From Pedobacter sp. MC2016-05 (GTDB taxonomy: Bacteria > Bacteroidota > Bacteroidia > Sphingobacteriales > Sphingobacteriaceae): a stretch of 64,000 bases of DNA. The stretch spans positions 62,001-126,000 of the forward strand of contig NZ_JAPIVT010000016.1 of the NCBI RefSeq assembly GCF_026239735.1, in the 5' to 3' direction. A model generated the notes under the pieces. That model was given only the letters and a program-made list of their open reading frames with translations, ran no database searches and was not told the origin of the DNA. Shown here in pieces: positions 27,802 through 37,851 of this stretch. The position numbers were made by a program, and so were the translations under genes. Position 1 is the stretch's first letter, and the number at the start of each line of letters is the position of its first letter.

Positions 27802-28383
27802 ATGCCTATAATTTTATTTTTTGGCGATAGCTTAACTGCTGGATACGGCTTGAAAGATCCGCTGCGGGAATCTTTACCCGCACGGATCAGCGAGAAAATT
27901 GCCGCAGAGAACTGGAACTTTCAGGTCATCAATGCCGGACTGAGTGGCGATACCTCCACCACTGGTTTAAACCGGATTGATGCCGCATTGAATCAGGAAA
28001 TCGACATTTTTGTATTAGAGCTTGGCGCTAACGATTTACTCAGAGGTCACCAGGCCAATATCCTGAAAACCAATATGCAGCAAATCTTAACTAAAGTAAA
28101 AACTAAATATCCCAAAGCAGATGTTTTAATTTTAGGCATGAGGCTTCCTGTATGGATTCCAGAGAACCGTGCTCCAGGTTACCGCACCATCTACCAGGAG
28201 CTTGCCCAAGAAAATAACTGCGAGCTGGTCCCATTTTTATTGGAAGGAGTAGAAGGGAAAAAGCACCTGAATATGTTTGATGGAGTTCATCCATTGGCAG
28301 CGGGTTATCAAATCATAGCAGATAACATTTGGCCAAAACTAAAATCAATGATTGTCAGACACCATGTGGTTAAAACATTATAG
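27802..28383 (+). CDS. GDSL/SGNH-family esterase
   Basis: The 193-residue hydrolase has all SGNH blocks: FFGDSLTAGYG with the nucleophile serine, the glycine of block II in NAGLSGDT, block III GANDLLRG and block V DGVHP with the catalytic Asp-His pair. It resembles TesA/arylesterase proteins, which hydrolyse short acyl esters and lysophospholipids. No signal peptide is visible (the protein starts directly with the first beta strand), so it should be cytoplasmic, whereas E. coli TesA is periplasmic. The gene is probably co-transcribed with the SDR before it. Confidence 0.9.
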   Translation: MPIILFFGDSLTAGYGLKDPLRESLPARISEKIAAENWNFQVINAGLSGDTSTTGLNRIDAALNQEIDIFVLELGANDLLRGHQANILKTNMQQILTKVKTKYPKADVLILGMRLPVWIPENRAPGYRTIYQELAQENNCELVPFLLEGVEGKKHLNMFDGVHPLAAGYQIIADNIWPKLKSMIVRHHVVKTL

Positions 28384-28544
28384 GTTTATTTCACATTTCT
28401 TCTGAGTTACGGGTTTAAATCACATTTCAAATTAAGTGTTACTCCAAGTTTTACCGATCGATGCTACCGACATTGATCTCCACAAAAAAACCGATAAAAC
28501 TTTTTTTTATTTCACCATGTTGAAATAATACCAACAATTGAGAC

Positions 28545-29345
28545 ATGGAAAACATAAAACTTTTCACACTAATTACCGGAGCCAGTAGCGGCATCGGTTT
28601 AGAATTGGCAAAACTATTCGCTCAGGATAGCCACAACTTGATTATCGTAGCAAGAGAGGAAGAAAAATTAGCAGAAGCTGAAAGCCTGCTAAAACAAAAT
28701 GGTATCGAAGTCTGGAGCATCAGTAAAGATTTTTTTCAGCCAGATGCAGCGAGTAATCTATACGAAGAAATTAAACAAAAAGGATATGAGGTGGATGTAT
28801 TGGTCAATGATGCCGGCCAGGGAGTTTATGGAAAGTTCATTGAGAATGATCTGGAACGTGAATTGGACATTGTCCAGCTCAACATTTCATCGCTGGTTAC
28901 CCTAACCAAATATTATGCAAAAGACATGGTTGCTCGTGGGACTGGCAAAATCCTGAATGTAGCCTCCATTGCAAGTAAAGCACCTGGACCATATCAAGCG
29001 GTTTATCATGGTACAAAAGCATTTGTCCACTCCTTTAGTGAATCTATAAGAAGAGAATTAAAAGACACTGGAGTAACAGTAACCTCGCTACTCCCTGGCC
29101 CAACCGATACAGATTTCTTTAATAAAGCCGACATGCTTGAATCAAAAATTGTGCAAGAAAGCAATCTAGATGATGCTGCAAAAGTGGCAAAAGATGGTTA
29201 CGAAGCTTTACTTGCAGGTGAGGATATGGTGGTTTCAGGTTTAAAAAACAAAATGACAGTAGCCATGGGTAATATTACTCCCGACAGTATTCAAGCGGCG
29301 CAAATGGAAAAAATGCAGGAACCTGTAGAGCAGAAGAAAGATTAA
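28545..29345 (+). CDS. SDR family oxidoreductase
   Basis: The 266-residue protein is a classical short-chain dehydrogenase. It has the NADP-binding loop TGASSGIGLE, the NDAGQGVYG motif (the usual NNAG reads NDAG), serine in VASIAS and the active-site YHGTK. It belongs to the DltE-like group often annotated as general SDRs. No signal or membrane segment is seen. The substrate cannot be predicted. It stands alone, with a terminator about 130 bases downstream. Confidence 0.87.
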   Translation: MENIKLFTLITGASSGIGLELAKLFAQDSHNLIIVAREEEKLAEAESLLKQNGIEVWSISKDFFQPDAASNLYEEIKQKGYEVDVLVNDAGQGVYGKFIENDLERELDIVQLNISSLVTLTKYYAKDMVARGTGKILNVASIASKAPGPYQAVYHGTKAFVHSFSESIRRELKDTGVTVTSLLPGPTDTDFFNKADMLESKIVQESNLDDAAKVAKDGYEALLAGEDMVVSGLKNKMTVAMGNITPDSIQAAQMEKMQEPVEQKKD

Positions 29346-29478
29346 ATGATAATGGGCAACACAAACGCCATAAACAACGAAACAGTTTAGGTCAAAGAGT
29401 TATCAGTTGTATAGCTAATAATACCTGTAAATTATACTATTTTAGGTGTCATTAGTAAAAAGTTCATCCCGCCTCAAT

Positions 29479-29513
29479 TAAAAGCTTTATCTAATAGGAT
29501 AAGGCTTTTTTAT
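29479..29513 (+). terminator. Terminator after the SDR gene
   Basis: AAAGCTTTATC pairs with GATAAGGCTTT (one G-T pair) around a 5-base loop and ends in six T. It lies about 130 bases after the SDR stop codon. Confidence 0.7.
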
Positions 29514-29838
29514 TAACACGCTATAGACAAAGTACAACCACTTTCTGAACCGAACAGATGGAAAAGAGTATAAAAAACTGTTTATAATCTTACCTATCAG
29601 TGGTTGTAATTGAAATTAAATCGTTCCCATCAAATTGTTAAAATATAGCTATCTATTGTCAATTATCATTAACCCGTTTACTCAGAAACAAATTATTTTA
29701 GTGTAGTGAAACTACAGGCTCACTTAAGCCAATCGCATAGCATTTTAAAATGAAAATAACGTGCAGTGTCATAGGCATGTTGTCAGAAACCAGCAATATT
29801 AATAGTCTTACCGATTAGATAAAACTACCTAACTAATA
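29514..29838 (+). promoter_or_regulatory. Probable control region upstream of GH127
   Basis: This is part of a 493-base gap without a gene (29346-29838). It holds a perfect 10-base inverted repeat, TACAACCACT (29533-29542) and AGTGGTTGTA (29599-29608), and a tight palindrome TGTAGT-GAA-ACTACA (29702-29716), which has the form of an operator for a dimeric regulator. I found no convincing -7/-33 pair. Confidence 0.4.
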
Positions 29839-32241
29839 ATGAAAAAAAAACCGGAAAAAGCAATTATCACCCTGTTATTCATTCTTTTAATGGGATTAAA
29901 TCTTTCTGCTCAGAGAAAAGATTATCCTATACAACCTGTAGCGTTTACAAAAGTTCACGTACATGATCATTTTTGGCAACCAAAAATGGAGGTAAATGCT
30001 AATGTTACCATTCCTTATGTAATTGCGCAATGCAGGGCAAATGGCCGTATGGATAATTTTTTAAGGGCAGGAAAAAAGTTAAGCGGGGATAGAATGAGTG
30101 AATTTCCGTTTGATGATACTGATGTTTACAAAGCAATTGAAGGTGCGTCATATGCGATACAGAATAAACCTAACCCTAAACTAGAAGCCTATATTGATAC
30201 CCTAATTACCATTATCGGTGAAGCACAAGAACCAGATGGATATTTATTCACCTTCAGAACTGTAAATGCCAAGAAACCGCATGAATGGATCGGTGCTAAA
30301 CGTTGGGAGAAGGAAGAAATTTTAAGCCACGAACTTTATAATGCCGGGCATTTATATGAAGCTGCAGTGGCCCATTATCAGGCAACCGGAAAAAAGAATT
30401 TCTTAAATATTGCCATAAAAAATGCTGATTTATTGGTTAAAACCTTTGGCAAAGGCAAAATTGCAGCTTATTCAGGTCACCAAATTGTGGAGATTGGTTT
30501 ATCAAAGATGTATCGGATCACCAATAATCAAAAATATCTGGAACTGGCTAAATTCTTTCTTGATATAAGGGGGCCAAAAGGCGATCCATATAATCAGGCA
30601 CATAAGAAGGTTATTGAGCAACACGAAGCTGTTGGCCATGCCGTAAGAGCTGCTTATATGTACACAGGAATGGCTGATATAGCAGCCTTGACCGGCGACA
30701 CTCAATATCTTTCTGCTATTGATGACATTTGGGGAGATGTAGTTAACAAAAAACTCTACATTACAGGTGGTATTGGTGCTACTGGCGCTGGCGAAGCTTT
30801 CGGCGAAGCATACCAATTGCCAAACATGTCTGCCTATGCAGAAACATGCGCAGCCATTGGCAATGTTTATTGGAACGAACGGATGTTCCTGTTGCACGGT
30901 GATTCAAAATATATTGATGTATTAGAAAAAACGCTTTATAATGGTCTTTTATCAGGCGTTTCCTTAAGTGGCGATCGTTTCTTTTATCCCAATCCGCTGG
31001 CATCTATGTTTCAACATCAGCGTAGTGCATGGATTAGTTGTGCCTGTTGCATTAGCAACATGGCAAGATTTTTACCCTCATTACCTGGTTATGTATATGC
31101 ACAAAACAAGAATGAACTTTATGTAAACCTTTACATGGGAAATACCAGTAAAATTGGACTTGAGTCAACTGATGTGGAAGTTGTTCAAGAAACAGATTAT
31201 CCCTGGAAAGGCAATGTTGACTTAACGATTAACCCGGAAAAAACGGCTGATTTTACCTTAAGGTTAAGATTACCCGGATGGGCGAATCGAGAGGCCGCTC
31301 CTGGTGATCTATATTCATTTTTAGATAAAAAGGATACACCTATAACCATAGCGCTTAACGGTAAATCAATTACTTTCATCGCTGAGAAAGGTTATGCCAT
31401 CATCAGCAGAAAATGGAAAAAAGGAGACCGCATTTCTTTGGTTCTTCCTATGGAGACTAATAAAGTGGTTGCCAACCGAAATGTTAAAGATGATGCCTCG
31501 CGATTTGTGTTGCAACGTGGCCCGATTGTTTACTGTCTTGAAGGGCCTGATAACAGGGATAGTGTGGTGCAAAATATTATGATCGATAAAAATGCAGTAG
31601 CTACTACAGCATACCAGGCAAACCTTTTAAACGGTGTTGATGTGATTAGTATTCCGGGGCAAAGCACTAAAAGACAGCTCAACAGTGATCGTTTGCTGAT
31701 TTCAAATCAAAATGTGAATGCCATACCCTATTATGCCTGGGCAAACCGAGGCCCAAGTGAGATGACCGTTTGGATTCCTTATGAACAATCGGCCGCAAAA
31801 CCAAAACCTGCACCAACTGTGGCAAGCATGAGTAAAGTGTCATCATCAGTTAAAAACAGCAGAATGTTCGCTGCAATTAAGGATCAGTATGAGCCGGCAG
31901 ATTCAAAAGATACCAATTATCCTTACCTGCATTGGTGGCCTGCAAAAAATACCAAAGAGTTTATCCAATACGATTTTGCTTCAACACAAAATGTCAGCGA
32001 ATCAAAAATATATTGGTATGATGATAGTCCGTGGGGCGGATGCAGAATTCCAGCATCTTATAAACTGTTTTACAAAAATGGAGATCAATGGATTCCAGTA
32101 GAAATGATTTCCCCTCTAGAAATTAGTAAAGATAAATTTAATATCGCAAAATTTAAACCTGTGAATACAACTGCTTTGAGGATGGAGATACAACTGCCGG
32201 CAGAGCATGCAGCTGGTGTCCACGAGTGGGCAGTTAAATAG
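29839..32241 (+). CDS. GH127 family glycoside hydrolase (beta-L-arabinofuranosidase type)
   Basis: The 800-residue exported enzyme has a signal peptide ending LNLSAQ. Its all-alpha barrel (about 30-430) carries the full zinc-cysteine site known from Bifidobacterium HypBA1: acid/base E319 (GAGEAF), zinc ligands E335 and C337 (AETC), nucleophile C403 and partner C404 (CACC). HypBA1 cleaves beta-1,2-linked L-arabinofuranose from the short arabinans attached to hydroxyproline in plant extensins; other GH127 members attack pectin RG-II sugars. A beta-sandwich follows, and the last 110 residues form an added jelly-roll-like module. The SusC/SusD pair follows after a terminator. Exact linkage is not proven by sequence, but a hydroxyproline operon in the same window favours arabinosylated hydroxyproline as substrate. 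Confidence 0.92.
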   Translation: MKKKPEKAIITLLFILLMGLNLSAQRKDYPIQPVAFTKVHVHDHFWQPKMEVNANVTIPYVIAQCRANGRMDNFLRAGKKLSGDRMSEFPFDDTDVYKAIEGASYAIQNKPNPKLEAYIDTLITIIGEAQEPDGYLFTFRTVNAKKPHEWIGAKRWEKEEILSHELYNAGHLYEAAVAHYQATGKKNFLNIAIKNADLLVKTFGKGKIAAYSGHQIVEIGLSKMYRITNNQKYLELAKFFLDIRGPKGDPYNQAHKKVIEQHEAVGHAVRAAYMYTGMADIAALTGDTQYLSAIDDIWGDVVNKKLYITGGIGATGAGEAFGEAYQLPNMSAYAETCAAIGNVYWNERMFLLHGDSKYIDVLEKTLYNGLLSGVSLSGDRFFYPNPLASMFQHQRSAWISCACCISNMARFLPSLPGYVYAQNKNELYVNLYMGNTSKIGLESTDVEVVQETDYPWKGNVDLTINPEKTADFTLRLRLPGWANREAAPGDLYSFLDKKDTPITIALNGKSITFIAEKGYAIISRKWKKGDRISLVLPMETNKVVANRNVKDDASRFVLQRGPIVYCLEGPDNRDSVVQNIMIDKNAVATTAYQANLLNGVDVISIPGQSTKRQLNSDRLLISNQNVNAIPYYAWANRGPSEMTVWIPYEQSAAKPKPAPTVASMSKVSSSVKNSRMFAAIKDQYEPADSKDTNYPYLHWWPAKNTKEFIQYDFASTQNVSESKIYWYDDSPWGGCRIPASYKLFYKNGDQWIPVEMISPLEISKDKFNIAKFKPVNTTALRMEIQLPAEHAAGVHEWAVK

Positions 32242-32262
32242 TGTTGTTTAAATCTCATTTCT

Positions 32263-32298
32263 AACTCCCTGTTTCTTATATAAGGCAGGGAGTTTTTT
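32263..32298 (+). terminator. Terminator after GH127
   Basis: AACTCCCTG (32263-32271) pairs with CAGGGAGTT (32286-32294) and runs into six T. GH127 can thus be transcribed separately from the SusC/SusD genes. The following stretch to 32535 shows no other structure. Confidence 0.8.
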
Positions 32299-32535
32299 GG
32301 TTCTTGTAGTATTGGTTAATACTTATCTGATAATATTAATCCTTCACCCGCTAAAGGGCTTCTAAAGATAACTACCGAAACCCCACTACTTATCTTTCCT
32401 TATAAGTAATTCATACAAAAGACATTAGAAAGGTTAAAAAACGATTTGAATCAGGTAAAATATTCGAAATTTCCACTGCTTTACAACGGTAAATTTATAA
32501 ACGTTAAACTAACATTTAAACTAACCGATAAGCTA

Positions 32536-35500
32536 ATGAAATTAAAATTTACTTTGAGCCGAAGTAGGTTATTGGGTATCATCATTTTTCTGCTGATACC
32601 TTTTCTCACCTTCGCGCAAACCAAAATTACCGGTACGGTAACTGATGGCAACAAGCAAGCCATACCAGGCGCTTCCATCAAACAAAAGGGCACAACCAAC
32701 GGAACATCCTCTAATAACAAGGGCAATTTCTCCCTTACTTTGAGAGAGGGATCGCCCCTTCTGGTTATTTCCATTGTGGGTTATAAACCCAGAGAAGTTT
32801 CTACTACAGGTAAAACGAGTATTAACATTGAACTTGCGGAAGATGATAACTCCCTACAGGAGGTGGTAGCCATTGGTTACCAGAATATTCAGCGGAAAAA
32901 CACAGCGGGAGCCATTTCTTCAGTAAAAGGTAAAGATTTTGAAAACACTCCTTATTCTACGTTCGATGCCATGCTTCAGGGGAGAGTAGCGGGATTAACA
33001 GTATTAAGTACCTCAGGCGAACCTGGCGGAAATAATATTGTAAATATCAGGGGGGCCAGTAATGTAAACCTGGGACAAACCAGCTCTCCGCTATATGTTA
33101 TTGATGGCGTAATTTATGATGTAAACGATATTAGTTCAGCTTATGGCAGCAGTCCGCTTCAGGCCATCAACCCCAATGATATCGAATCGGTTGATGTACT
33201 TAAAGATGCTTCAGCTTCTGCTGTTTATGGCGCAAGGGCTGCAAATGGAGTTATTATCGTTAAAACCAAACGTGCTGTTGTAGGGGCACCCCCCCAAATC
33301 AGGCTTTCCAGTTATTTTGGTATTGCGAATAAGCCTGCATTAAAACCGATCCAAACGGGTGCCGCAGAAAGACAACTTAAAATGGATTTGCTATATGGCG
33401 GCAACGGCAGTTACGACAGGTTAAAAAACCTGAACATGATGCTTACCGATAGTTTAAACAGCGCATTTAACAACAACACCGATTGGCAAGGTCTGTTTCT
33501 TCAGACCGGAAACATCAGTAACATTGATGCAAGTGTGGCTGGAGCAACCGATAAATATCAATATAGATTCTCATTTAACCGCTACTATGAAGAAGGCGTA
33601 ATGAAAGGTTATGATATTACCAGAATCACTCCGAGTTTATTCTTTCAGGTATCGCCTACTAAAAATTTATTGGTACAAACCAATTTGTTTGTGGGGCTTA
33701 CTAAAGCTAAACACGGCCAGGGTGATGGAACGAAATATCCTTTTACTACCTGGGGATTCCCTTCTTCATTCTGGAGCATTGGAGAAGTAGAACAGGCATT
33801 ATATTCAGGCCGGTACGATGAACTTCGGGATGATGATCGAACGACAAGTTTAAATGGAAATACAATGGCACAATACACCATTTTACCTGGCCTCAATTTA
33901 AAAAGTACAATTTCCTACAATGTGATTAACAATACCAGAAGCTATTTTACACCAAGTTTGTTGAGCGGAAGCGGCCAGAACGAGGCTTCTGGAGCGATAG
34001 AGCAAACCAACAGGTGGGAATTGGAAAACACGCTTAATTATTCCAAATCGTTAAAAAGCGGTCATAATTTCAACGCAATCCTGCTTCAGGGTATGGAGCG
34101 CAATGTGGCCAACAGTACATTTAGCAGAAGTATAGGAAACCCTGATGCGGTAAAAACAGTAACAGGTATTGCTGCTGGCCCTAATTTATCTGTAAGCAAT
34201 GTGGTACAGCAACGCTCTCGCCTATCGTGGATGGGAAGTTTTGTTTATGACTACAAAGGTCGCTACCTGTTTCAGGCGGTTTATCGTGCCGATGCTTCCT
34301 CACGGTATAGCGAAAATAACAGATGGGGTTCTTTTCCATCGGTATCAGCCGGATGGAATGCCTCTGAAGAAAGTTTTTTCAGCCCTGCAAAAGACATTGT
34401 TTCCTACTTAAAGTTGAGGGCTAGTTACGGTATTACAGGTAACGATCCCGGTGCTTATTATGCCCAGTATCAATCGTTAATTTCAAATGCCAACTACGGC
34501 ACCTCGGTGCTTGGCAATGGCGTCTTCGGCGCTCAAACTACCTATAATGGTACTCAGGTTTTATATCCCGATTATTACGGAGCAGCTTCTGCCACTTCCA
34601 TTAGCTGGGAAAGAAGTCCCCAGTTTAATGCAGGTATTGATCTTGGATTTTTTAAAGATCGGATTAGTTTAACTGCTGATTACTACATCAGAGATTCTAA
34701 AAGTAAGGTTTTCGATGTTGGAGTTCCCTTAACTACTGGCTATTCTTTAATTTCCAATAACTACGTAGATCTGAGAAACACAGGGATAGAATTTACTTTA
34801 ACAACCAGAAATTTAGGACCCAGATCTAAACTACAATGGACCACTAATTTTAATATTGCTTACAATGATAATTACATTATAAAGCTACCAAATGGAGGCA
34901 GAGATTTTACTTTCGGTCCGCCTTGGTTACAACAAACCTTAAGCGTAGGAGAACCACTTTTTACCTATAAAGTTTGGGATGTGAATGGTATTTATTCCCG
35001 AGATTCGGATGTTCCTGTAGATCCAAAAACCGGAAGAAGAGTTACGCAATTTGGTGGCGCACAATTTAGTGCCGGAGATCCTGCAAGAGTTGATCAGAAT
35101 GGAGATTATAATATCGATTATCTGGATTATGTTTCTTACGGAAACCCAAATCCCGATATCACCGGAGGGATGAACAACTCATTCTCCTATAAGGGATTCT
35201 CTTTAGATGTGCTGGTTACCTTTATTTCAGGCAGAAGCCTGCGTAACGGTTACCTGTCGGATAAATTTCAGGATGCAGGCACTTCAGACCCCTACTTTCT
35301 TTGGGGCCCACGTTCAGGTCCAGCTTCTAACTTTAATGTAAGCGATTTCTGGAACAAACCAGGCGATGTAGCCAAATATCCAGGTTTGATTACCAACAAT
35401 GTCGATAAATGGCACATTGGCCAGAGCATGTTTATTGAGGATGCTAGTTTTCTTCGCATCAAAAATATCAGGTTAGGTTACGCTTTACCTCAAAAACTGA

Positions 35501-35673
35501 CTAAAAAGCTTGGACTGAATATGGTGAGGTTTTATGGGGTGATGGATAACGTTAAAGTTTGGTCTAAATCTACTGTCCCAGATCCGGAAGCGGTAGGTGC
35601 CGATGGATATTCCGGAGGAAATGATTATCCAATTCCTAAAAAGTACACATTTGGTATCGATTTAACTTTCTAA
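32536..35673 (+). CDS. SusC/RagA-type TonB-linked outer-membrane transporter
   Basis: From the ATG at 32536 the protein has 1045 residues, with a signal peptide ending LTFAQ. The order is: a carboxypeptidase-regulatory-like domain (TGTVTDGNKQAIPGASI), the plug domain opening with LQEVVAIGYQ and containing ADASASAVYGARAANGVIIV-like SusC signature residues, and a 22-strand barrel ending in aromatic LTF. There is no N-terminal STN domain, so it is not wired to an ECF sigma/anti-sigma pair. It takes up oligomers bound by SusD through the outer membrane using TonB energy. The SusD gene follows after 10 bases. An in-frame start 90 bases upstream was rejected because it would precede the signal peptide. 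Confidence 0.93.
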   Translation: MKLKFTLSRSRLLGIIIFLLIPFLTFAQTKITGTVTDGNKQAIPGASIKQKGTTNGTSSNNKGNFSLTLREGSPLLVISIVGYKPREVSTTGKTSINIELAEDDNSLQEVVAIGYQNIQRKNTAGAISSVKGKDFENTPYSTFDAMLQGRVAGLTVLSTSGEPGGNNIVNIRGASNVNLGQTSSPLYVIDGVIYDVNDISSAYGSSPLQAINPNDIESVDVLKDASASAVYGARAANGVIIVKTKRAVVGAPPQIRLSSYFGIANKPALKPIQTGAAERQLKMDLLYGGNGSYDRLKNLNMMLTDSLNSAFNNNTDWQGLFLQTGNISNIDASVAGATDKYQYRFSFNRYYEEGVMKGYDITRITPSLFFQVSPTKNLLVQTNLFVGLTKAKHGQGDGTKYPFTTWGFPSSFWSIGEVEQALYSGRYDELRDDDRTTSLNGNTMAQYTILPGLNLKSTISYNVINNTRSYFTPSLLSGSGQNEASGAIEQTNRWELENTLNYSKSLKSGHNFNAILLQGMERNVANSTFSRSIGNPDAVKTVTGIAAGPNLSVSNVVQQRSRLSWMGSFVYDYKGRYLFQAVYRADASSRYSENNRWGSFPSVSAGWNASEESFFSPAKDIVSYLKLRASYGITGNDPGAYYAQYQSLISNANYGTSVLGNGVFGAQTTYNGTQVLYPDYYGAASATSISWERSPQFNAGIDLGFFKDRISLTADYYIRDSKSKVFDVGVPLTTGYSLISNNYVDLRNTGIEFTLTTRNLGPRSKLQWTTNFNIAYNDNYIIKLPNGGRDFTFGPPWLQQTLSVGEPLFTYKVWDVNGIYSRDSDVPVDPKTGRRVTQFGGAQFSAGDPARVDQNGDYNIDYLDYVSYGNPNPDITGGMNNSFSYKGFSLDVLVTFISGRSLRNGYLSDKFQDAGTSDPYFLWGPRSGPASNFNVSDFWNKPGDVAKYPGLITNNVDKWHIGQSMFIEDASFLRIKNIRLGYALPQKLTKKLGLNMVRFYGVMDNVKVWSKSTVPDPEAVGADGYSGGNDYPIPKKYTFGIDLTF

Positions 35674-35683
35674 TTCTACAACA

Positions 35684-37153
35684 ATGAAAAAATTAACTAT
35701 ATATATATGCTGTGTAATCGGATTGACCACGGCAAGCTCCTGCCAAAAGTTTTTGGATGAAAAGCCCATCAGTGTATCCACCGATCTTACCTTTTGGAAA
35801 AATGAGGCAGATGCCGATAAAGGGGTGGCAGCAGGTTATGCCTTATTAAGAAAAACATTAAATAAAGCAGATGGAAATGCTTTCTATGCGTACGGCGATT
35901 TTCCAACTGATGAATTTTCGGCAATAGGCTCGTACCGATTTGATAACATAATGAGAATGGAATTGGGCATTTCCGTTCCGGCAGCCGATGTAAATGATAG
36001 AATGCAGGTAATGAGACGGTATGATACTTTCTACAGTGCAATTGACCAGGCCAACCGTTGTATCAAATTCATCCCTACTATTCCTGATAATAAATTTGCA
36101 TCAACGAATATTAAAAATAACCTGCTGGGCGAAGCTTATTTTTTAAGGGCTTTCAATTATTTTTACATGACCAGAATCTGGGGTGATATCCCTGTAATAA
36201 CCGAAACAGGGGCCATTGCAGATGCGGTAGATCTTCCACGAACAAAAGCAGCTGATGTACAAGCGCAATGTTTAGCTGATGTTAATCAGGCTATCTCGCT
36301 CTTAAGCTGGGATTATGCCAACTCCTCAAACCGTGCTGTCAGGGCAAATAAAGGATCAGCTTATGCGCTACTTGCCCACCTGTATGCCTGGCAGGGAGAT
36401 TATCAAAATGCCAACCTTACTACAGATAAAATTATCAGTCAAAATTTTTATCAATATGTTAACAGGGATAATTATTTAAATATCTACAAAGGCAAATCAA
36501 CTGAAGGCATTTTTGAAATTGCTCAAAGTGATGAAAATGAAGGCTATATAGATGGAATTACATTACTTACTTTGAAAAGCCCTTACATTACAAGTGTAAC
36601 AGGCACTTCTATCGCTCAGCTTAATGCCACTACTTTGGCAAGCCTTTACAATACTCCAAATGATAAGCGTTACTCGAACGCATTTGCACTTACCAATACC
36701 ACCAACCCCTTATGCATCAAGTACTCGAACATTACGTTCGTTACGGGACAAAACGTTGTCAGATCGGTAGCGCACAATAACATCATCATTTTCCGATTGG
36801 CAGACATTAAATTGCTAAAAGCAGAATCGCTCGCAGCTCTCAATCAGTTTTCGCAGGCTAGAACTGTACTTAACGAGGTTCGTAGCCAGGCCGGTATAGG
36901 CGACTGGGTAGGAACTGATGCCAACTTATTTGAAGGAATTATTGATGAACGTGGAAGAGAACTCTTTTTAGAAGGACAGCGGTTTTATGATTTGGTAAGA
37001 TTGGGAAGAAAGACCGGCATCATGAAGTTTGGTGCAGAAAAAATGACCAAAAGCGATTTCGATGCCGGTAAATATTATTGGCCTCTTGATCCTGCATTGA
37101 TGAATATTAACAAGAAACTCACCCAGACACCATTTTGGAGTTCAAAGATATAA
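35684..37153 (+). CDS. SusD/RagB-type nutrient-binding lipoprotein
   Basis: The 489-residue outer-membrane lipoprotein has a lipobox at TASSC (Cys20). It has the SusD N-terminal lead KFLDEKP, TPR-like helices (GEAYFLRAFNYFYMTRIWGDIPV) and the conserved C-terminal RGRELFLEGQRFYDLVRLG. It sits as a lid on the SusC barrel and captures glycan or glycopeptide ligands. The next gene begins 5 bases after its stop. Confidence 0.93.
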   Translation: MKKLTIYICCVIGLTTASSCQKFLDEKPISVSTDLTFWKNEADADKGVAAGYALLRKTLNKADGNAFYAYGDFPTDEFSAIGSYRFDNIMRMELGISVPAADVNDRMQVMRRYDTFYSAIDQANRCIKFIPTIPDNKFASTNIKNNLLGEAYFLRAFNYFYMTRIWGDIPVITETGAIADAVDLPRTKAADVQAQCLADVNQAISLLSWDYANSSNRAVRANKGSAYALLAHLYAWQGDYQNANLTTDKIISQNFYQYVNRDNYLNIYKGKSTEGIFEIAQSDENEGYIDGITLLTLKSPYITSVTGTSIAQLNATTLASLYNTPNDKRYSNAFALTNTTNPLCIKYSNITFVTGQNVVRSVAHNNIIIFRLADIKLLKAESLAALNQFSQARTVLNEVRSQAGIGDWVGTDANLFEGIIDERGRELFLEGQRFYDLVRLGRKTGIMKFGAEKMTKSDFDAGKYYWPLDPALMNINKKLTQTPFWSSKI

Positions 37154-37158
37154 GCACC

Positions 37159-37827
37159 ATGAAAAATAAAATTTTGTGTTTTATAATATGCAGCCTGGGG
37201 CTGGCATATTTTGCAAGCTGTAAAAAGAGTGATTACCTGACTGATGGAGGTTTGAGCCAGGCTAAGTCGCCTTTAACTACTTATGAATACCTCAAACAGC
37301 ATAAATATCATTTGTTTGATACCTTGATTATGGTGATTGATCATTATAACATGAAGGATGAGGTAAATGGAGCTGCAACTTTTTTCGCACCCACCAACCA
37401 CTCCATTAATAACTATTTAAAAATAAAAAGAGATTCCGTAAGGCGAATCAACGAAAACAATACCTATACGCTTAGCGATATGTATCAACAGATCAATGCA
37501 GATTCGTTGCGTATTTACTTATCAAAATCGCGTATTGAGTTAACCTCAACCCCGCTTACACCTACTATTTTAGCCAATAATGCGAATACCAAAACTGCTG
37601 TTCAACGTATTTTGCAGCCAAAACCTGTCGAATCCTGGTCGTCGGCACCGATTTACTATCTGTTTTTTATTAAGGTAAGAGGTGATCTGGATCCGCCGAA
37701 TTCAACTATTCAGCCTAATGATCCGAATACAGATTTAAAAGCACAGTGTCAAACTACAGGCATTGAGCCTTCATCGGGAGGAATGCTCCATGTGCTTAGT
37801 AATACCCATACGTTCATCAGATTCTAG
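37159..37827 (+). CDS. Fasciclin-like surface lipoprotein
   Basis: From ATG 37159 the product has 222 residues with lipobox FASC (Cys21). The segment SPLTTYEYLKQHKYHLFDTLIMVIDHYN and AATFFAPTNHSINNYL resembles the first half of a fasciclin (FAS1) domain, found beside many Pedobacter SusC/SusD pairs. A role as accessory surface binding protein of the uptake complex is likely from context; the ligand is unknown. Similarity to FAS1 is by eye only. Confidence 0.65.
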   Translation: MKNKILCFIICSLGLAYFASCKKSDYLTDGGLSQAKSPLTTYEYLKQHKYHLFDTLIMVIDHYNMKDEVNGAATFFAPTNHSINNYLKIKRDSVRRINENNTYTLSDMYQQINADSLRIYLSKSRIELTSTPLTPTILANNANTKTAVQRILQPKPVESWSSAPIYYLFFIKVRGDLDPPNSTIQPNDPNTDLKAQCQTTGIEPSSGGMLHVLSNTHTFIRF

Positions 37828-37851
37828 TTTGGAATCGCAACAGCAAAAATC

